The position numbers and the translations under genes are program-made. A stretch of DNA of 64,000 bases. Origin: Cecembia lonarensis LW9 (GTDB lineage: Bacteria; Bacteroidota; Bacteroidia; Cytophagales; Cyclobacteriaceae). The stretch spans positions 1-64,000 of the forward strand of contig NZ_AMGM01000011.1 in the NCBI RefSeq assembly GCF_000298295.1, written 5' to 3'. Each line of letters opens with the position of its first letter. Position 1 is the stretch's first letter. A model generated the notes under the pieces. That model saw only the letters and a program-made list of their open reading frames with translations. It was not told the origin of the DNA and searched no databases. Shown one piece after another: positions 34,750 to 44,995 of this stretch.

Positions 34750-35256
34750 TTATGCAGTCTTGAGTAACCTCAATTCTCCTTTTCGTTTGACAATTCTCAG
34801 TTCAAAAAACTGATTGATAAAAGCCTTGCATTGATTTTCAGACCATTCTGCCCTGGAATCCGAATCAAATAACAAAGTCATGCGCAACATATTCTTCACA
34901 TAAGGTTCATAATTGCCCATCTCCCTTAGCCAATGGGACAATTGCATGTACCAGTCTTCTTTAAACTTATCCACATGACTCCGTCCATCAAATAGAAGCT
35001 CTAACTGGTTATTGCCATTTTTATACCGATATACCCCACACAACTGCCTATAAATCATACGTAATCTCTCTTTGGGATATTCATGGCTATCCAGGATTTT
35101 TTCAAAAGTCTCATCCATTAACATCAGTGGATTATATAATAAGGTATATGACTTTTTCAATTCAAAAACCATCAACTCCAGCATCTCCTCTTCCATCACT
35201 GTCTGTGCCTGGCGCAGGATATAGTTTTTGTCCAATGGAAATAATTTCTGAATCAT
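34750..35256 (-). CDS. Conserved-looking hypothetical protein
   Basis: A 168-residue protein of mixed helical character with no signal peptide or membrane segment, so cytoplasmic. Recognisable stretches are EEEMLELMVFELKKSYTLLYN near the start and LSHWLREMGNYEPYVKNMLR in the middle; neither matches a family I know. A seven-codon longer start at 35277 exists; MIQKLFPLDKNYIL was preferred because it opens the compact part. It lies just downstream of recX on the same strand with a 58-base gap, so the two may share a transcript. No function proposed. Confidence 0.55.
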   Translation of the reverse strand: MIQKLFPLDKNYILRQAQTVMEEEMLELMVFELKKSYTLLYNPLMLMDETFEKILDSHEYPKERLRMIYRQLCGVYRYKNGNNQLELLFDGRSHVDKFKEDWYMQLSHWLREMGNYEPYVKNMLRMTLLFDSDSRAEWSENQCKAFINQFFELRIVKRKGELRLLKTA

Positions 35257-35314
35257 AGCGCATGAAATATGTTGCAAATTACTCTTTTCTTCTCTGTTTC
35301 TAAAAATTTTCTTC

Positions 35315-35815
35315 TCAAATCATCTCCTGAATGGCCATTTGGACCAGGTCAGGCTCAAAGCCCCTCCCAATAAGGTATTGCTGCAATTTGTACTTCTTTT
35401 TGATAAGTACTGTTTCTTTTAATGTCTCCCACTTTTTGGAAGCCAGGCGCAATAGTACCTCCCAATATTCATCCTGGTCAATTTCCTTCATACCTGCTTT
35501 GATACAATTAGGGCTAACTTTTTTCATTTTCAACTCCATCAGTATCTTATTCCTCCCCCATTTCTTAAGGCCAAATTTGCCCCTAACAAAAGCACAGGCA
35601 AACCTTTCCTCGTTGAGAAAGCCTTCTGTGATCAAAGTAGCAATCAAATCTTCCCCCTCGGCCCCAAAAATACCCCGCTCGGCTAATTTTGTCCTCACTT
35701 CCTCCTGGCATCGCTCCTGATAAGCACAATATGCCGCAATTTTGACCTTGGCTTCTGCCAAGGACCAAGGCTTTTTGGTATGTTCGGCACCATAATCTTT
35801 TCGTGCGTAGGACAT
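35315..35815 (-). CDS. recX: Regulatory protein RecX
   Basis: A 166-residue RecX protein, which binds along RecA filaments and limits recombination. It is made of three-helix repeats: AYCAYQERCQEEVRTKLAERG, LITEGFLNEERFACAFVRGKFGLKKWG and a third repeat with LLRLASKKWETLKETVLIKKKYKLQQYLIGRGF (key part KYKLQQYLIGRGF). A longer frame begins at 35869, but its first 18 residues look foreign; MSYARKDYG at 35815 was chosen. recF is 5 kb away and recA is not in the window. It is divergent from tpiA. Confidence 0.88.
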   Translation of the reverse strand: MSYARKDYGAEHTKKPWSLAEAKVKIAAYCAYQERCQEEVRTKLAERGIFGAEGEDLIATLITEGFLNEERFACAFVRGKFGLKKWGRNKILMELKMKKVSPNCIKAGMKEIDQDEYWEVLLRLASKKWETLKETVLIKKKYKLQQYLIGRGFEPDLVQMAIQEMI

Positions 35816-35889
35816 TTTATGTATTTTTGACCACAAAGTAACCGCTATGGTTATTTTTTTCAAATACATTCATCAAACCTTTAAACAAC

Positions 35890-36651
35890 ATGCGCAAAAA
35901 AATTGTAGCCGGAAACTGGAAAATGAACCTGAATTTTGAGGATGGTCAAAAACTTACCTCAGAAATTGTCAATATGCTGAAGGACGAAAACGATAAAGAT
36001 GTAACCGTAGTCCTTAACCCTCCATTTGTCCACCTTTACCCTGTCAAAAAACTGATTGGCAATACGCCAAACCTTTTTCTAGGAGCTCAAAACTGCTCTG
36101 ATAAAGGATCAGGAGCTTTTACCGGGGAAGTTTCTGCTAGCATGTTGGCTTCCTTCGGTGCTGATTACGTCATCCTAGGGCACAGCGAAAGAAGAGAGTA
36201 TTTTGGAGAATCCAACGAATTGCTGACAACCAAAACCAGGCAAGCCTTGGAAAATGGATTGACCCCAATATTTTGTTGCGGAGAACCCTTGGAAATCAGA
36301 GAAGCTGGTACACATGAAGCATATGTCAAAAACCAATTGACTGAGAGTCTATTTGGGTTTTCCGATGAAGAAATTTCAAAAATTGTCATAGCTTATGAAC
36401 CTATTTGGGCGATCGGGACTGGCAAGACTGCTTCTTCTGATCAGGCTCAGGATATGCATGCAGCATTAAGGGCTCACTTTGCTTCCAAATATGGACAAAT
36501 TATAGCGGATAACCTTTCTATCCTTTATGGTGGTAGCTGTAATCCCGGTAATGCGAAAGATATCTTTTCCAAAGCCGATGTGGACGGTGGACTGATAGGA
36601 GGGGCTTCACTCAAATCCAGAGACTTTGTAGATATCATTAAGTCGTTCTAA
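35890..36651 (+). CDS. tpiA: Triosephosphate isomerase
   Basis: A 253-residue TIM-barrel enzyme interconverting dihydroxyacetone phosphate and glyceraldehyde 3-phosphate. MRKKIVAGNWKMNLN provides the active-site asparagine and lysine, ILGHSERREYF the catalytic histidine, and AYEPIWAIGTGKTAS the catalytic glutamate and mobile loop; LYGGSCNPGNA binds phosphate. Length is standard. prmA follows after 18 bases, so these form an operon with the small membrane protein gene at 37497. Confidence 0.97.
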   Translation: MRKKIVAGNWKMNLNFEDGQKLTSEIVNMLKDENDKDVTVVLNPPFVHLYPVKKLIGNTPNLFLGAQNCSDKGSGAFTGEVSASMLASFGADYVILGHSERREYFGESNELLTTKTRQALENGLTPIFCCGEPLEIREAGTHEAYVKNQLTESLFGFSDEEISKIVIAYEPIWAIGTGKTASSDQAQDMHAALRAHFASKYGQIIADNLSILYGGSCNPGNAKDIFSKADVDGGLIGGASLKSRDFVDIIKSF

Positions 36652-36669
36652 GTTTCAGGAACCAGTGCT

Positions 36670-37500
36670 ATGCAATACTTAGAATTTAAAGTAAGCTGCT
36701 CAGAAGTTTTCAGGGAAATCCTTATAGCTGAATTGGCAGAAGTAGGTTTTGATTCATTTTTGGAAACAGATGAAGGCTTTGATGCTTATATCCAAGAAAA
36801 CACCTTCGTGAGGGCTGACTTCGAAGAGGTAATTCAAAGGTACCAGAACCAGGCCAACATCAAGGTGAAGGAGGGGAAAATGGAAAAGGTAAACTGGAAT
36901 GAGGAATGGGAAAAACATTATGATCCCATCATGGTAGATAACCAAGTCTATGTTAGGGCTTCTTTCCATGAGGCAAAATCAGATTTCCCTTATGAAATTC
37001 TGATCAATCCAAAAATGTCCTTTGGCACAGGTCACCATGCCACTACCTATCTGATGATTTCCCATCAACTGGAAATAGACCATACCAATAAAAGGGTTTT
37101 AGATATCGGAGCAGGCACTGGTATTCTGGCGATTATGGCCAAGAAATTGGGGGCATTTTCAGTGGAAGCATTTGATATTGATGAATGGTGTGTGGATAAT
37201 GGGAATGAAAATTTTGACCTCAATGGAATGACAGCGGTTAGAATGGGCAAGGGAACCATAAGAGAAGTTAATCCACAAGGGAGTTTTGATATTGTACTGG
37301 CCAATATCAATAAAAATGTTCTTCTAGATGAAATGGAAGTATACAGCTCCCTTCTAAAATCCAATGCTTACTTGCTCTTAAGCGGCTTTTATGAGCATGA
37401 TGCTGCCGATATTGAACAACGGGCCAATGGTTTTGGCCTTAAACTTATACAAACTAAAGTTAAGGAAAACTGGGCAGCTATGTCCTTTCAGAAACCATGA
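36670..37500 (+). CDS. prmA: Ribosomal protein L11 methyltransferase
   Basis: A 276-residue AdoMet-dependent enzyme that methylates amino groups of ribosomal protein L11. The N-terminal 100 residues form the L11-recognition domain; NPKMSFGTGHHATT precedes the Rossmann core, whose VLDIGAGTGILAIMAKKLGA loop binds AdoMet and DIVLANINKNVLLDEM carries the catalytic asparagine region. It sits between tpiA and a small membrane protein whose ATG overlaps its stop (ATGA). Confidence 0.95.
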   Translation: MQYLEFKVSCSEVFREILIAELAEVGFDSFLETDEGFDAYIQENTFVRADFEEVIQRYQNQANIKVKEGKMEKVNWNEEWEKHYDPIMVDNQVYVRASFHEAKSDFPYEILINPKMSFGTGHHATTYLMISHQLEIDHTNKRVLDIGAGTGILAIMAKKLGAFSVEAFDIDEWCVDNGNENFDLNGMTAVRMGKGTIREVNPQGSFDIVLANINKNVLLDEMEVYSSLLKSNAYLLLSGFYEHDAADIEQRANGFGLKLIQTKVKENWAAMSFQKP

Positions 37501-37685
37501 CAGAACTGATTATCTATGCAATCATCTTTCTATTGCTGATTGCACATACGCTCATGGCAGCCAAAATGTATAAGAAAATTCACGAAAATAAAACCTTGAG
37601 TTTACAGGAAAGAAATGACTGGAAACTCAAGGCGCTTATTTTTCCAGGTTATTTCTGGTTCAAATACAAAGAAGGACTAAAATGA
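37497..37685 (+). CDS. Small single-span membrane protein
   Basis: A 62-residue protein with one hydrophobic helix (LIIYAIIFLLLIAHTLMA), a basic middle and the closing LIFPGYFWFKYKEG. The ATG overlaps the prmA stop by four bases, a sign of translational coupling and that the frame is real. Small proteins of this shape with an FPxYF-like end occur in Bacteroidota, but I know no function. Confidence 0.6.
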   Translation: MTELIIYAIIFLLLIAHTLMAAKMYKKIHENKTLSLQERNDWKLKALIFPGYFWFKYKEGLK

Positions 37686-37693
37686 TACCTTTC

Positions 37694-38362
37694 CTATTTT
37701 TCAAAAACAATTCCCTCAGGATCAGCTCCTAAATTTTCTAGAAATTTGTAGATATCCTTGACCATTTGATCCGGCCCACAAACATAAAAGGCTTGTGAAA
37801 AGTCATTGATGTGTTTTTTAAGGAACTCCATATTAATCATGCCATGCTCATGACCCTCTAAGTTTTCTTTCTCCAAAACTGAAATGAAATCCTCATCTAA
37901 AATATCAAAAAAATAGGGTTCCATGATAACATCTTTCCGAGTCTTATTCGCAAAAATCAACTTGTTACCTTCAATTTCACCTTTTTTAACCAAGTCTTTA
38001 AAAATTGGAATAAAAGGGGTTATTCCAGCTCCCCCGGCAATAAAAACCCCCTTTCCTTTATATTGAATGGCACCCCACGGGTCATCAATCAATAAACTAT
38101 CACCAATTACCAAGTTATCAATATGGTTGGTTACCCCATCATGATCTCTGTAGGACTTGATGACAAACTCCAAAAAATCATCCTCAGGCAAAGAGGTAAA
38201 GGTAAAAGGGCGCTTTTCATTCTCCCACTTCTCTTGTTTGATAGCCACTTCGGTGGCTTGACCAGGAGAAAAATTGTAGTTTTTGGGCTTCTCGGTAATG
38301 ATCCTTTTTACATCATGGGTCAAAGAAAACAGGTCATTTATTTTTACTTCATACATTATCAA
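37694..38362 (-). CDS. Ferredoxin-reductase-type FAD/NAD(P) oxidoreductase
   Basis: A 222-residue flavoprotein of the ferredoxin-NADP reductase superfamily. RPFTFTS binds FAD, GVFIAGGAGITPFIPIFKDL is the pyridine-nucleotide phosphate loop, and AFYVCGPDQMVKDI is the C-terminal nucleotide motif. There is no 2Fe-2S domain, so it would pass electrons to or from a separate small carrier or a flavodoxin. No partner gene is adjacent. The frame can start at 38362 or two codons later; the first was used. It stands alone. Confidence 0.85.
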   Translation of the reverse strand: MIMYEVKINDLFSLTHDVKRIITEKPKNYNFSPGQATEVAIKQEKWENEKRPFTFTSLPEDDFLEFVIKSYRDHDGVTNHIDNLVIGDSLLIDDPWGAIQYKGKGVFIAGGAGITPFIPIFKDLVKKGEIEGNKLIFANKTRKDVIMEPYFFDILDEDFISVLEKENLEGHEHGMINMEFLKKHINDFSQAFYVCGPDQMVKDIYKFLENLGADPEGIVFEK

Positions 38363-38465
38363 TAATACATTTGGTTATATAAATACATACGTAAGACAGA
38401 GAATATGTTTAGTTTTCTGTCAAATGCATGAATGATATCAACATTATTTTTATTGTATGAAGGGG

Positions 38466-39836
38466 TCAATTCACCTCTTGCTCTTTTGTAGGCTCCACAT
38501 CCTCCAAGCCTTCATTGGATGTAAATGGATTGGACTTTCTGATCAGGCCAGCTGGAAGTTCTCCCTCTGTTGAAGCCACTGTGACACAGACGGCGGCATC
38601 ACCCGTTACATTGACTACAGTCCTGAACATATCCAAGATTCTATCAGGGGCAATGATTAGGGCTACACCCGCACCAGGTACTCCGATAGCTTCCAATACA
38701 ATTATCAACATGATCAAGCCAGCCCCGGGAACCCCTGCCGAACCAATTGCAGCCAAGGTAGCGGTCAATACGATGGTCAACTGCTGAGATATCGTCAGAT
38801 CCATACCCAATGCCTGCGCAATAAACACGGCAGCCACTGCCTGATACAAACTCGTACCATTCATATTTATTGTGGCACCCAAGGGCAGCACAAAACTGGA
38901 AACCTCCTCAGAGACGCCGATTTCCTCCTCTACCAATTTCATGGTCACCGGAAGGGTAGCTGAACTGGAAGAAGTAGAAAAACCCAATAACATCGCCGGT
39001 CTCAATGACTTTATAAAATCCCGGAATGAAATTTTAGTGAAGGATTTCAACATGAGGGCATATACACCTACTATTACCAAAATCAAACCACCTAAGACAA
39101 CCAAGGTATATTTCAGTAAGGCAAGCAGTAGCTCTACTGCTGATTCTGGATTATCTCCGGCTATTTCCACAATTAAGGAGGCCATCAGGGCAAAAACACC
39201 ATAGGGAGCAATCAACATGATATACTCCACTATTTTGATGATTACATCATTGAGCGCATCAAAAAAGGCTATAAAGGTCTTGGCTTTTGCCTTTTCAATC
39301 TGCAGTAGGGCAATACCTGCAATGATGGCAAAGAATACCACTTGCAGCATGCTTCCATTATCCGCAGCAGCAGCAAAAAGATTTTCTGGAACAATATCTA
39401 CTAAGGGCTGTAATGGACCCTGATCCCTAATATCCGCTGCTTTGGTCGCCTTTGATCCTGCCTGATCGTCAAACTGGGTCATCAATTTATCCCGGGTATC
39501 TTGCGGCAACTGCTCCCCTGGCTCGAAAAAATTTACCAATAACAAACCTATACTTATGGCAATGACGGTTGTCAATAGATACGCCAATATAGTTTTACCC
39601 CCAATTCTTGAGAGTTTGGATATATCCCCCAGATTAGCTACCCCAACAATTAGTGATGCAAGCACTAAGGGCACAGCGATCATTTTCAAGGCATTGATAA
39701 AAATCGTACCTGCTGGTTTGATATACTTTACTGTAAAGTCTGGCGAAAACCCAAATTGAATCACGACCAAACCAAATATCAAGCCGAGGACCAAACCAAT
39801 AATGATTTGGGTGTGTAAAGGTATCTTTTTAAGCAT
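38466..39836 (-). CDS. Dicarboxylate/amino acid:cation symporter (DAACS family)
   Basis: A 456-residue inner-membrane transporter of the GltP/GltT/DctA family with eight helices and two re-entrant loops. LLGFSTSSSSATLPVTMKLVEE is the serine-rich hairpin loop HP1 (key part TSSSSATLPV), NMNGTSLYQAVAAVFIAQ is helix 7 with the cation-binding NMNGT, and AAIGSAGVPGAGLIMLIIVL is HP2. It would import glutamate, aspartate or C4-dicarboxylates with sodium or protons. It has a 60-residue polar insertion after helix 2-3 (GEQLPQDTRDKLMTQFDDQAG). It lies 12 bases after aroC and may be cotranscribed with it. Confidence 0.92.
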   Translation of the reverse strand: MLKKIPLHTQIIIGLVLGLIFGLVVIQFGFSPDFTVKYIKPAGTIFINALKMIAVPLVLASLIVGVANLGDISKLSRIGGKTILAYLLTTVIAISIGLLLVNFFEPGEQLPQDTRDKLMTQFDDQAGSKATKAADIRDQGPLQPLVDIVPENLFAAAADNGSMLQVVFFAIIAGIALLQIEKAKAKTFIAFFDALNDVIIKIVEYIMLIAPYGVFALMASLIVEIAGDNPESAVELLLALLKYTLVVLGGLILVIVGVYALMLKSFTKISFRDFIKSLRPAMLLGFSTSSSSATLPVTMKLVEEEIGVSEEVSSFVLPLGATINMNGTSLYQAVAAVFIAQALGMDLTISQQLTIVLTATLAAIGSAGVPGAGLIMLIIVLEAIGVPGAGVALIIAPDRILDMFRTVVNVTGDAAVCVTVASTEGELPAGLIRKSNPFTSNEGLEDVEPTKEQEVN

Positions 39837-39848
39837 GTTGTATAATTT

Positions 39849-40931
39849 TTATATCAATAACTTATTTGTACGGCCAATCAATAAGTAGTCAGCCAAAACC
39901 AAGGCTGCCATGGCTTCTACTATAGGAACTGCTCTGGGTACTACGCAGGGGTCATGCCTGCCTTTCCCGGATACCGTTACCGCTTCTCCGGCCTCATTCA
40001 CTGAATCCTGATCCTGCATAATGGTAGCTACAGGTTTGAAGGCCACATTAAAATAAATGTCTTCTCCATTCGAGATACCTCCCTGGATTCCTCCTGAATA
40101 ATTAGTCTTAGTCCTCACCTTGTCTCCATCCTGATAGAAGGCATCATTATGCTGCGATCCCCTCATGGTGACCCCTTTAAATCCGCTACCATATTCAAAG
40201 CCCTTCACCGCATTGATGCTCAGCATGGCTTTTCCCAACTCTGCATGCAATCTGTCAAAAACGGGTTCTCCAAGTCCTGCAGGAACACCTTTGGCCACGC
40301 AAGTGATCACACCTCCAACGGTATCCCTACTCTTTCTTACTTCATCAATGTAGGAAATCATTTGCTCCGCCATGGCGGGATCAGGACAGCGCACTATATT
40401 GTCTTCTGCCTGTGACAATCCCATTTCCTGATATGGCTTATCAAGTTTTAATTCTCCAACTTGAGAAACATAGGCGTGAACAGTGATTCCAAAATGCTGC
40501 AATAACATTTTGGCAACAGCTCCTCCAGCAACTCTGGCAGCCGTCTCCCTTGCACTGCTTCTTCCTCCACCTCTGTAATCACGAATGCCGTATTTTTCAA
40601 AGTAAGTGAAATCAGCGTGTGAAGGTCTGAATTTATCCGATATGTGGCTATAATCTTTACTTTTTTGGTCGGTATTCATGATAACCATACCAATGGGAGT
40701 TCCTGTGCTCTTACCCTCAAATACACCAGACAAGATCTTGATCTCATCCTCTTCTTTCCTTTGGGTAGTAATTTTTGATTGTCCAGGCTTTCTTCTTTGC
40801 ATTTCGCTTTGAATAAACCCTTCATCAATAGCCAACCCGGCTGGACAGCCCTCTATCGTAACACCCAAGCCCAACCCATGGGATTCTCCGAAGGTGGTGA
40901 TTTTAAATATTTTTCCGAAAGTATTACCCAT
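39849..40931 (-). CDS. aroC: Chorismate synthase
   Basis: A 360-residue FMN-dependent enzyme that converts EPSP to chorismate, the last common step to aromatic amino acids. The start [21 protein letters not shown] contains the catalytic histidine, [36 protein letters not shown] (key part [12 protein letters not shown]) binds flavin and substrate, and [18 protein letters not shown] closes the family pattern. Its start overlaps the end of the BatD-like gene by eight bases. No other shikimate gene is nearby. Confidence 0.97.
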   Translation of the reverse strand: MGNTFGKIFKITTFGESHGLGLGVTIEGCPAGLAIDEGFIQSEMQRRKPGQSKITTQRKEEDEIKILSGVFEGKSTGTPIGMVIMNTDQKSKDYSHISDKFRPSHADFTYFEKYGIRDYRGGGRSSARETAARVAGGAVAKMLLQHFGITVHAYVSQVGELKLDKPYQEMGLSQAEDNIVRCPDPAMAEQMISYIDEVRKSRDTVGGVITCVAKGVPAGLGEPVFDRLHAELGKAMLSINAVKGFEYGSGFKGVTMRGSQHNDAFYQDGDKVRTKTNYSGGIQGGISNGEDIYFNVAFKPVATIMQDQDSVNEAGEAVTVSGKGRHDPCVVPRAVPIVEAMAALVLADYLLIGRTNKLLI

Positions 40932-42372
40932 TTCCTCTTCTGATAATCAGTATGGCCAACAAAACCAATGAGCCGACCAATAATAAATTGATAAATAGCG
41001 AAAAATAGTATTTATATCGCTGGTATGAAAGTTTATTGTTCTCTACTTCGATCAAATCGTATATGCCGCCCAACCTCTGCTTAGAAATAGCCTGGTTCAC
41101 CTTGGATTCTCCTGTAACGCGGATGACTGCATTCGGTTTCAAGGTATCGTACTTGGCCAATACAGGGTTGAAATAAATCCATTCAAAATGATCGGCCAGC
41201 TTAACCTCTCCCGGTTCATTGATCGTAAGGTAATAGTTGAATTCTTTAACACCTCGGATTTTACCCATTCCCCGATTGATCTGCTGTCGGACATTAGGGT
41301 CAAAGGTGTTCAGCTTTTGGATCTGTCTCGTTCTGGGAGCAGATATGGAATTGATGTTGCCTTCTCCACTAATGCCGAAGTTATATGTAAAACCCTCTCC
41401 GGTCTCAACCTCAAAAGTACTGATGTTTTCTCTTAGCTGGTACACCCCCACACTGACTTCATTCCGCAAAGGATGCTGCGGTAAAGGCTTTACATTTACC
41501 GATTTTGCCGATGAATAGAAAGTCTTGAAATCCTCTAACCTGTTGCTCCCAAAAAATGTGGGGTTTCTGGCTACCCTGTATTTTATCATTTCCCAAGCAA
41601 TCGGTGGAATAACAATTTCCCCATCAGAAAAAGGGAAAAAAGTAGCTTCATAGACCTTATACTTAATCCAGTTTTTCCCATTTAGAGTGATTCTTTCAGG
41701 TTGAATATTAGTAATATTGAAGTTTTCTTCCCATGCATTGGAGGGCTTCATTTTTTTCAATATTTCATCCAACTGTCGGCCAGGTTCATAAAATTGAAAG
41801 GGAGCCTGATTGGTTTCTGACATGTAAAACGCCAGGCTTACATTGAACCCTTCCCCAACAAATACTTCTGATTTATCTACCGAGGAAGCAAAAAAGGCAT
41901 CATCCTCTATTTCTATGAATTCCGGTTCCTCACGGGTTCTGCTGCCAAACAAATCATCAAAAGGATCAAACACACCCGGCCTCTGACTGGTTCTCGGCTC
42001 TAATACCGTAATTTTTTTACCGGGAGAACTATATGATGAACCATTGATTTTTACGGAGAATGGCTCTAATGAAAACTCTCCCCTTCTGTTTGGCTTATAA
42101 TATTGTATGACACTGTTCGTACTGGTTACTTGACCATTGATGATGTTCATAGAAGAAGATTGAGAAATGCCTTGTTTCTGAAAACCTAAAATATCGGGAA
42201 ACTCATCATAAGACTTAATCCGGTCATTGGAAATGGTGACTTTTATGCTGAAAGTTTCATTAAGGCCTATTTCATCAGGTCCAAGTTCTATGTTCACTTC
42301 CTGAGCCATAAGGGAGGAAGAAATAATTGCCAAAAAAGATACCAAGAAAAGGGTGACTTTCGTTTTAAACAT
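40924..42372 (-). CDS. BatD-like protein
   Basis: A 482-residue protein with a cleavable signal peptide ([20 protein letters not shown]), a long beta-rich periplasmic part and one membrane helix near the C-terminus ([22 protein letters not shown]). [19 protein letters not shown] at the mature start and the two repeated beta-sandwich halves fit BatD (oxygen tolerance) proteins, usually found with MoxR and BatA/B/C/E. None of those partners is here, so this is a detached copy. An extra 18 codons upstream (to 42426) lack signal character; 42372 was chosen. It overlaps aroC by eight bases. Confidence 0.82.
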   Translation of the reverse strand: MFKTKVTLFLVSFLAIISSSLMAQEVNIELGPDEIGLNETFSIKVTISNDRIKSYDEFPDILGFQKQGISQSSSMNIINGQVTSTNSVIQYYKPNRRGEFSLEPFSVKINGSSYSSPGKKITVLEPRTSQRPGVFDPFDDLFGSRTREEPEFIEIEDDAFFASSVDKSEVFVGEGFNVSLAFYMSETNQAPFQFYEPGRQLDEILKKMKPSNAWEENFNITNIQPERITLNGKNWIKYKVYEATFFPFSDGEIVIPPIAWEMIKYRVARNPTFFGSNRLEDFKTFYSSAKSVNVKPLPQHPLRNEVSVGVYQLRENISTFEVETGEGFTYNFGISGEGNINSISAPRTRQIQKLNTFDPNVRQQINRGMGKIRGVKEFNYYLTINEPGEVKLADHFEWIYFNPVLAKYDTLKPNAVIRVTGESKVNQAISKQRLGGIYDLIEVENNKLSYQRYKYYFSLFINLLLVGSLVLLAILIIRRGNG

Positions 42373-42492
42373 ACTGTGATCTGATCTTAATGACCGCAAA
42401 TTAACTTTATATTTTAAACGCAACAAACCTTTGATAGTATCGTATTCAAGGATGTAGTTGTTTTACATTAAACCAGTAAAATTCTTTGAGAT

Positions 42493-42684
42493 ATGTTAGA
42501 GTACGTAAAAACAGTTTTGATGAAGGTAAGCTTTGATGGAAGGCTCTTCGAAAAAGAATTGAGGAAGGCCTTGAATTTGTTGCTTCCAGCAGAAATTCAA
42601 GAATTCAAAGAATGGTGTTATCGCAAGTTCTCCAACAACTATGAACCGGTACTGAACAAGTACTTCATAAGTTTAGCAGGTTAA
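42493..42684 (+). CDS. Small hypothetical protein (63 aa)
   Basis: A 63-residue cytoplasmic protein of mixed helices (LMKVSFDGRLFEKELRKALNLL, then EIQEFKEWCYRKF). Its own intrinsic terminator follows six bases after the stop, and it does not overlap its neighbours, which supports expression. I recognise no domain. Confidence 0.55.
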   Translation: MLEYVKTVLMKVSFDGRLFEKELRKALNLLLPAEIQEFKEWCYRKFSNNYEPVLNKYFISLAG

Positions 42685-42689
42685 ACCTT

Positions 42690-42712
42690 AGCCCCAATAT
42701 TGGGGCTTTTTT
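42690..42712 (+). terminator. Terminator after the 63-aa gene
   Basis: AGCCCCAATATTGGGGCT is a perfect palindrome followed by six T; it can also serve the convergent gene at 42715. Confidence 0.8.
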
Positions 42713-42714
42713 GC

Positions 42715-43887
42715 TCAAGACAAAATGGGATGCCTTTCAAATTTTTGATACCTATCAAATAAATACCTGTAAGTAACCATCCTCCTACTTTGTTTACCAC
42801 CCAGATTTTTAGAAATATTTAAGATTTTTGGATTAAAGTCACCCTGCCAGTACAATTCTAATTTCTTGTAATGTCTGGTTTTTTTGATTTCTTTTTCTGC
42901 TTCGACAATCAGGTAATAATCCAAACCCTTCCCCTGAAATTCAGGTACTATGCCAAAAACAATCCCTACAAAATTCCGGTTTTTCCCAAAGGTCTTGAAA
43001 AATAAAAACTTTAATTTTTCCCAGAGTCCAAACTTCCCATTCAGGTGTTTGATGACCTGATTGATGTCTGGTAAATTAATCCACATCACTATTGGCTCAC
43101 CCTTGTGATAAGCAAACCAAATCAATTTTTCATCCAAAATCGGTTTCATGCTTTCCAAAAGCTTCAACGCATGTTGATGACTGATTTCTTTGTTGCCTTC
43201 ATGCTTAGCCCAAGCCTTATTGTAAACTGTACTTAAGTCTTTGGCAAAATCGACCAGTTTATTCTTTTTGAGATACTTTACTGTAAAATCAGGGTCATAG
43301 AAGTACTTGGCATGACTTTCATAAAATTTCGCCGAAAGTTGGTTTTGTTCACTGGCCACTTCAAGAGCCCAACAAATCTGGTTGTAAAAAACCTGAAATC
43401 CATACCCTTCAAAAAGGCTTTGATAATAGGGTGGGTTGTAATTCATGTTATAAATGGGCTCATGAAAACCATCAACCAAAAGTCCCCACCACTTGTCTCT
43501 ATCTCCAAAATTAATCGGTCCATCCATGGCCTTCATGCCTTTTTCTGCCAACCAAATTTTAGCCTTTTCAAATAGCAGATCCGCTGCTTTTTGGTCATTG
43601 ATGCAATCAAAAAAACCTATTCCTCCAACTGGAAAAGTATCGCCTTTATTTTTGTACCTTTTGTTAACAAAGGCAGCAATCCTTCCAATGGATTCACCCT
43701 TTTCGTTTTGTAGGAACCAACGTACGGCTTCTCCATGTTGGAGATGTTTGTTCTTGGACTTATCAAACACCTCAAGCACATCTTTGTTTAATGGCTTAAT
43801 CCAATTGGGATTTTCGCAGTTCATGGCATCATGAACTTTCAAAAACTCCAACTCCAATGCTGGGGAATTGACTTCGATAAACTTCAT
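42715..43887 (-). CDS. GNAT-like acyltransferase-fold protein
   Basis: A 390-residue cytoplasmic protein. GRIAAFVNKRYK near residue 70 and FVGIVFGIVPEFQGKGLDYYLIVEAEKEI near 305-335 resemble the beta strands and the acyl-CoA loop (here PEFQGKGLD) of GNAT acetyltransferases, suggesting two such folds in one chain. AMDGPINFGDRDKWWGLLVDGF is a strongly conserved-looking central stretch. Relatives are known as N-acetyltransferase-like proteins of unknown substrate. It is a single-gene unit; the 150 bases upstream hold no other gene. Confidence 0.65.
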   Translation of the reverse strand: MKFIEVNSPALELEFLKVHDAMNCENPNWIKPLNKDVLEVFDKSKNKHLQHGEAVRWFLQNEKGESIGRIAAFVNKRYKNKGDTFPVGGIGFFDCINDQKAADLLFEKAKIWLAEKGMKAMDGPINFGDRDKWWGLLVDGFHEPIYNMNYNPPYYQSLFEGYGFQVFYNQICWALEVASEQNQLSAKFYESHAKYFYDPDFTVKYLKKNKLVDFAKDLSTVYNKAWAKHEGNKEISHQHALKLLESMKPILDEKLIWFAYHKGEPIVMWINLPDINQVIKHLNGKFGLWEKLKFLFFKTFGKNRNFVGIVFGIVPEFQGKGLDYYLIVEAEKEIKKTRHYKKLELYWQGDFNPKILNISKNLGGKQSRRMVTYRYLFDRYQKFERHPILS

Positions 43888-44041
43888 AAGTGTAGGTTTA
43901 GGTCAAATTTAAGAAGAAGTATTCATGATTTTGAAATTGTATTGTTATAAAAAATATTCCCCTTAAACCAATGAAAACAAGAAACTTAATTTGTATCAAT
44001 CTGAAAAGGGAACTTCTGACACTTGAAAGGAATGTTCAAAA

Positions 44042-44995
44042 TTATTTTTTTACCAAAAAATCAATATTTCTTTTCAAACCATCGAATTTAGCCCGCTTCA
44101 GAGGTGAATTCTTAAATACTTTTTGAAAGGTCTCTAGGGTTATCTCTTCCCAGTCTTTCCGGGTAAATGCTGCCAGGTCGGGATGAGGCAAAAACCTTTG
44201 TTCTTGATGAGGTTTAGAAAATCTGTTCCAAGGGCAGACGTCTTGACAGATGTCACAACCAAAAACCCAATTTTCAAATTTCCCCTTAACCTCTTGAGGT
44301 ATTTCTTCTTTCAGCTCAATGGTAAAATAGGATATGCACTTGGATCCATCAACAACCCCTGCTTGGACAATGGCATCCGTAGGACAAGCATCTATACATC
44401 TTGTGCAAGTGCCACAGTAATCTTTAACCATTGGCGGGTCCGGACTTACTTCCAAGTCTATAATCAGTTCAGCTAAAAAGAAAAAACTGCCCATGGTACG
44501 GTTCAACAAAAGGCTGTTTTTCCCCTGCCAGCCTAAACCGGCCTTCTGCGCCCATTGTCGCTCCATGACTGGAGCAGAGTCCACAAAAGCCCTACCATCT
44601 ATTTCTCCTATTTCTTCCCGCAGGTGCTGAAGAAAGGTTTTAAGCTTATCTTTTATTACAAAATGGTAATCTTCACCATAAGCGTATTTTGCCAACTTGA
44701 GATCTTCTGGACCCGAAGGTATTTCTTTTACAGGAAAGTGGTTATAAATCAGACTTACTACAGTTTTGGCTCCATCGACCAGTAACCTTGGATCTAGCCT
44801 TTTATCAAAATGATTGGCCAGATAGCCCATCTTGCCATGGTAATTTTGATTTAACCAGGCTTCCAGCTTTGGGGCTTCTTCTTCCAAGAAATCTGCTTTG
44901 GCAATACCACAAAAATCAAATCCCAAGCTTTTGGCCTGGGTTTTAATAATGTTTGCATATTTATCTGCCTTTTCCGTATTCATGGAATCATTCAA
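44042..44995 (-). CDS. queG: Epoxyqueuosine reductase
   Basis: A 317-residue enzyme with cobalamin and two 4Fe-4S clusters that makes queuosine at the tRNA wobble position from epoxyqueuosine. [16 protein letters not shown] and [15 protein letters not shown] supply the cluster cysteines. [23 protein letters not shown] at the start and [15 protein letters not shown] in the middle are family-typical. Its start overlaps the end of ruvB by eight bases; a second ATG at 44983 would remove the overlap. The pair ruvB-queG is therefore one transcript, with ruvB first. Confidence 0.94.
   Translation of the reverse strand: MNDSMNTEKADKYANIIKTQAKSLGFDFCGIAKADFLEEEAPKLEAWLNQNYHGKMGYLANHFDKRLDPRLLVDGAKTVVSLIYNHFPVKEIPSGPEDLKLAKYAYGEDYHFVIKDKLKTFLQHLREEIGEIDGRAFVDSAPVMERQWAQKAGLGWQGKNSLLLNRTMGSFFFLAELIIDLEVSPDPPMVKDYCGTCTRCIDACPTDAIVQAGVVDGSKCISYFTIELKEEIPQEVKGKFENWVFGCDICQDVCPWNRFSKPHQEQRFLPHPDLAAFTRKDWEEITLETFQKVFKNSPLKRAKFDGLKRNIDFLVKK

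Noticed and set aside
38515-39759. Several plus-strand frames opposite the dicarboxylate symporter gene
   Set aside because: They mirror membrane-helix codons of the real gene and show no independent start or family.
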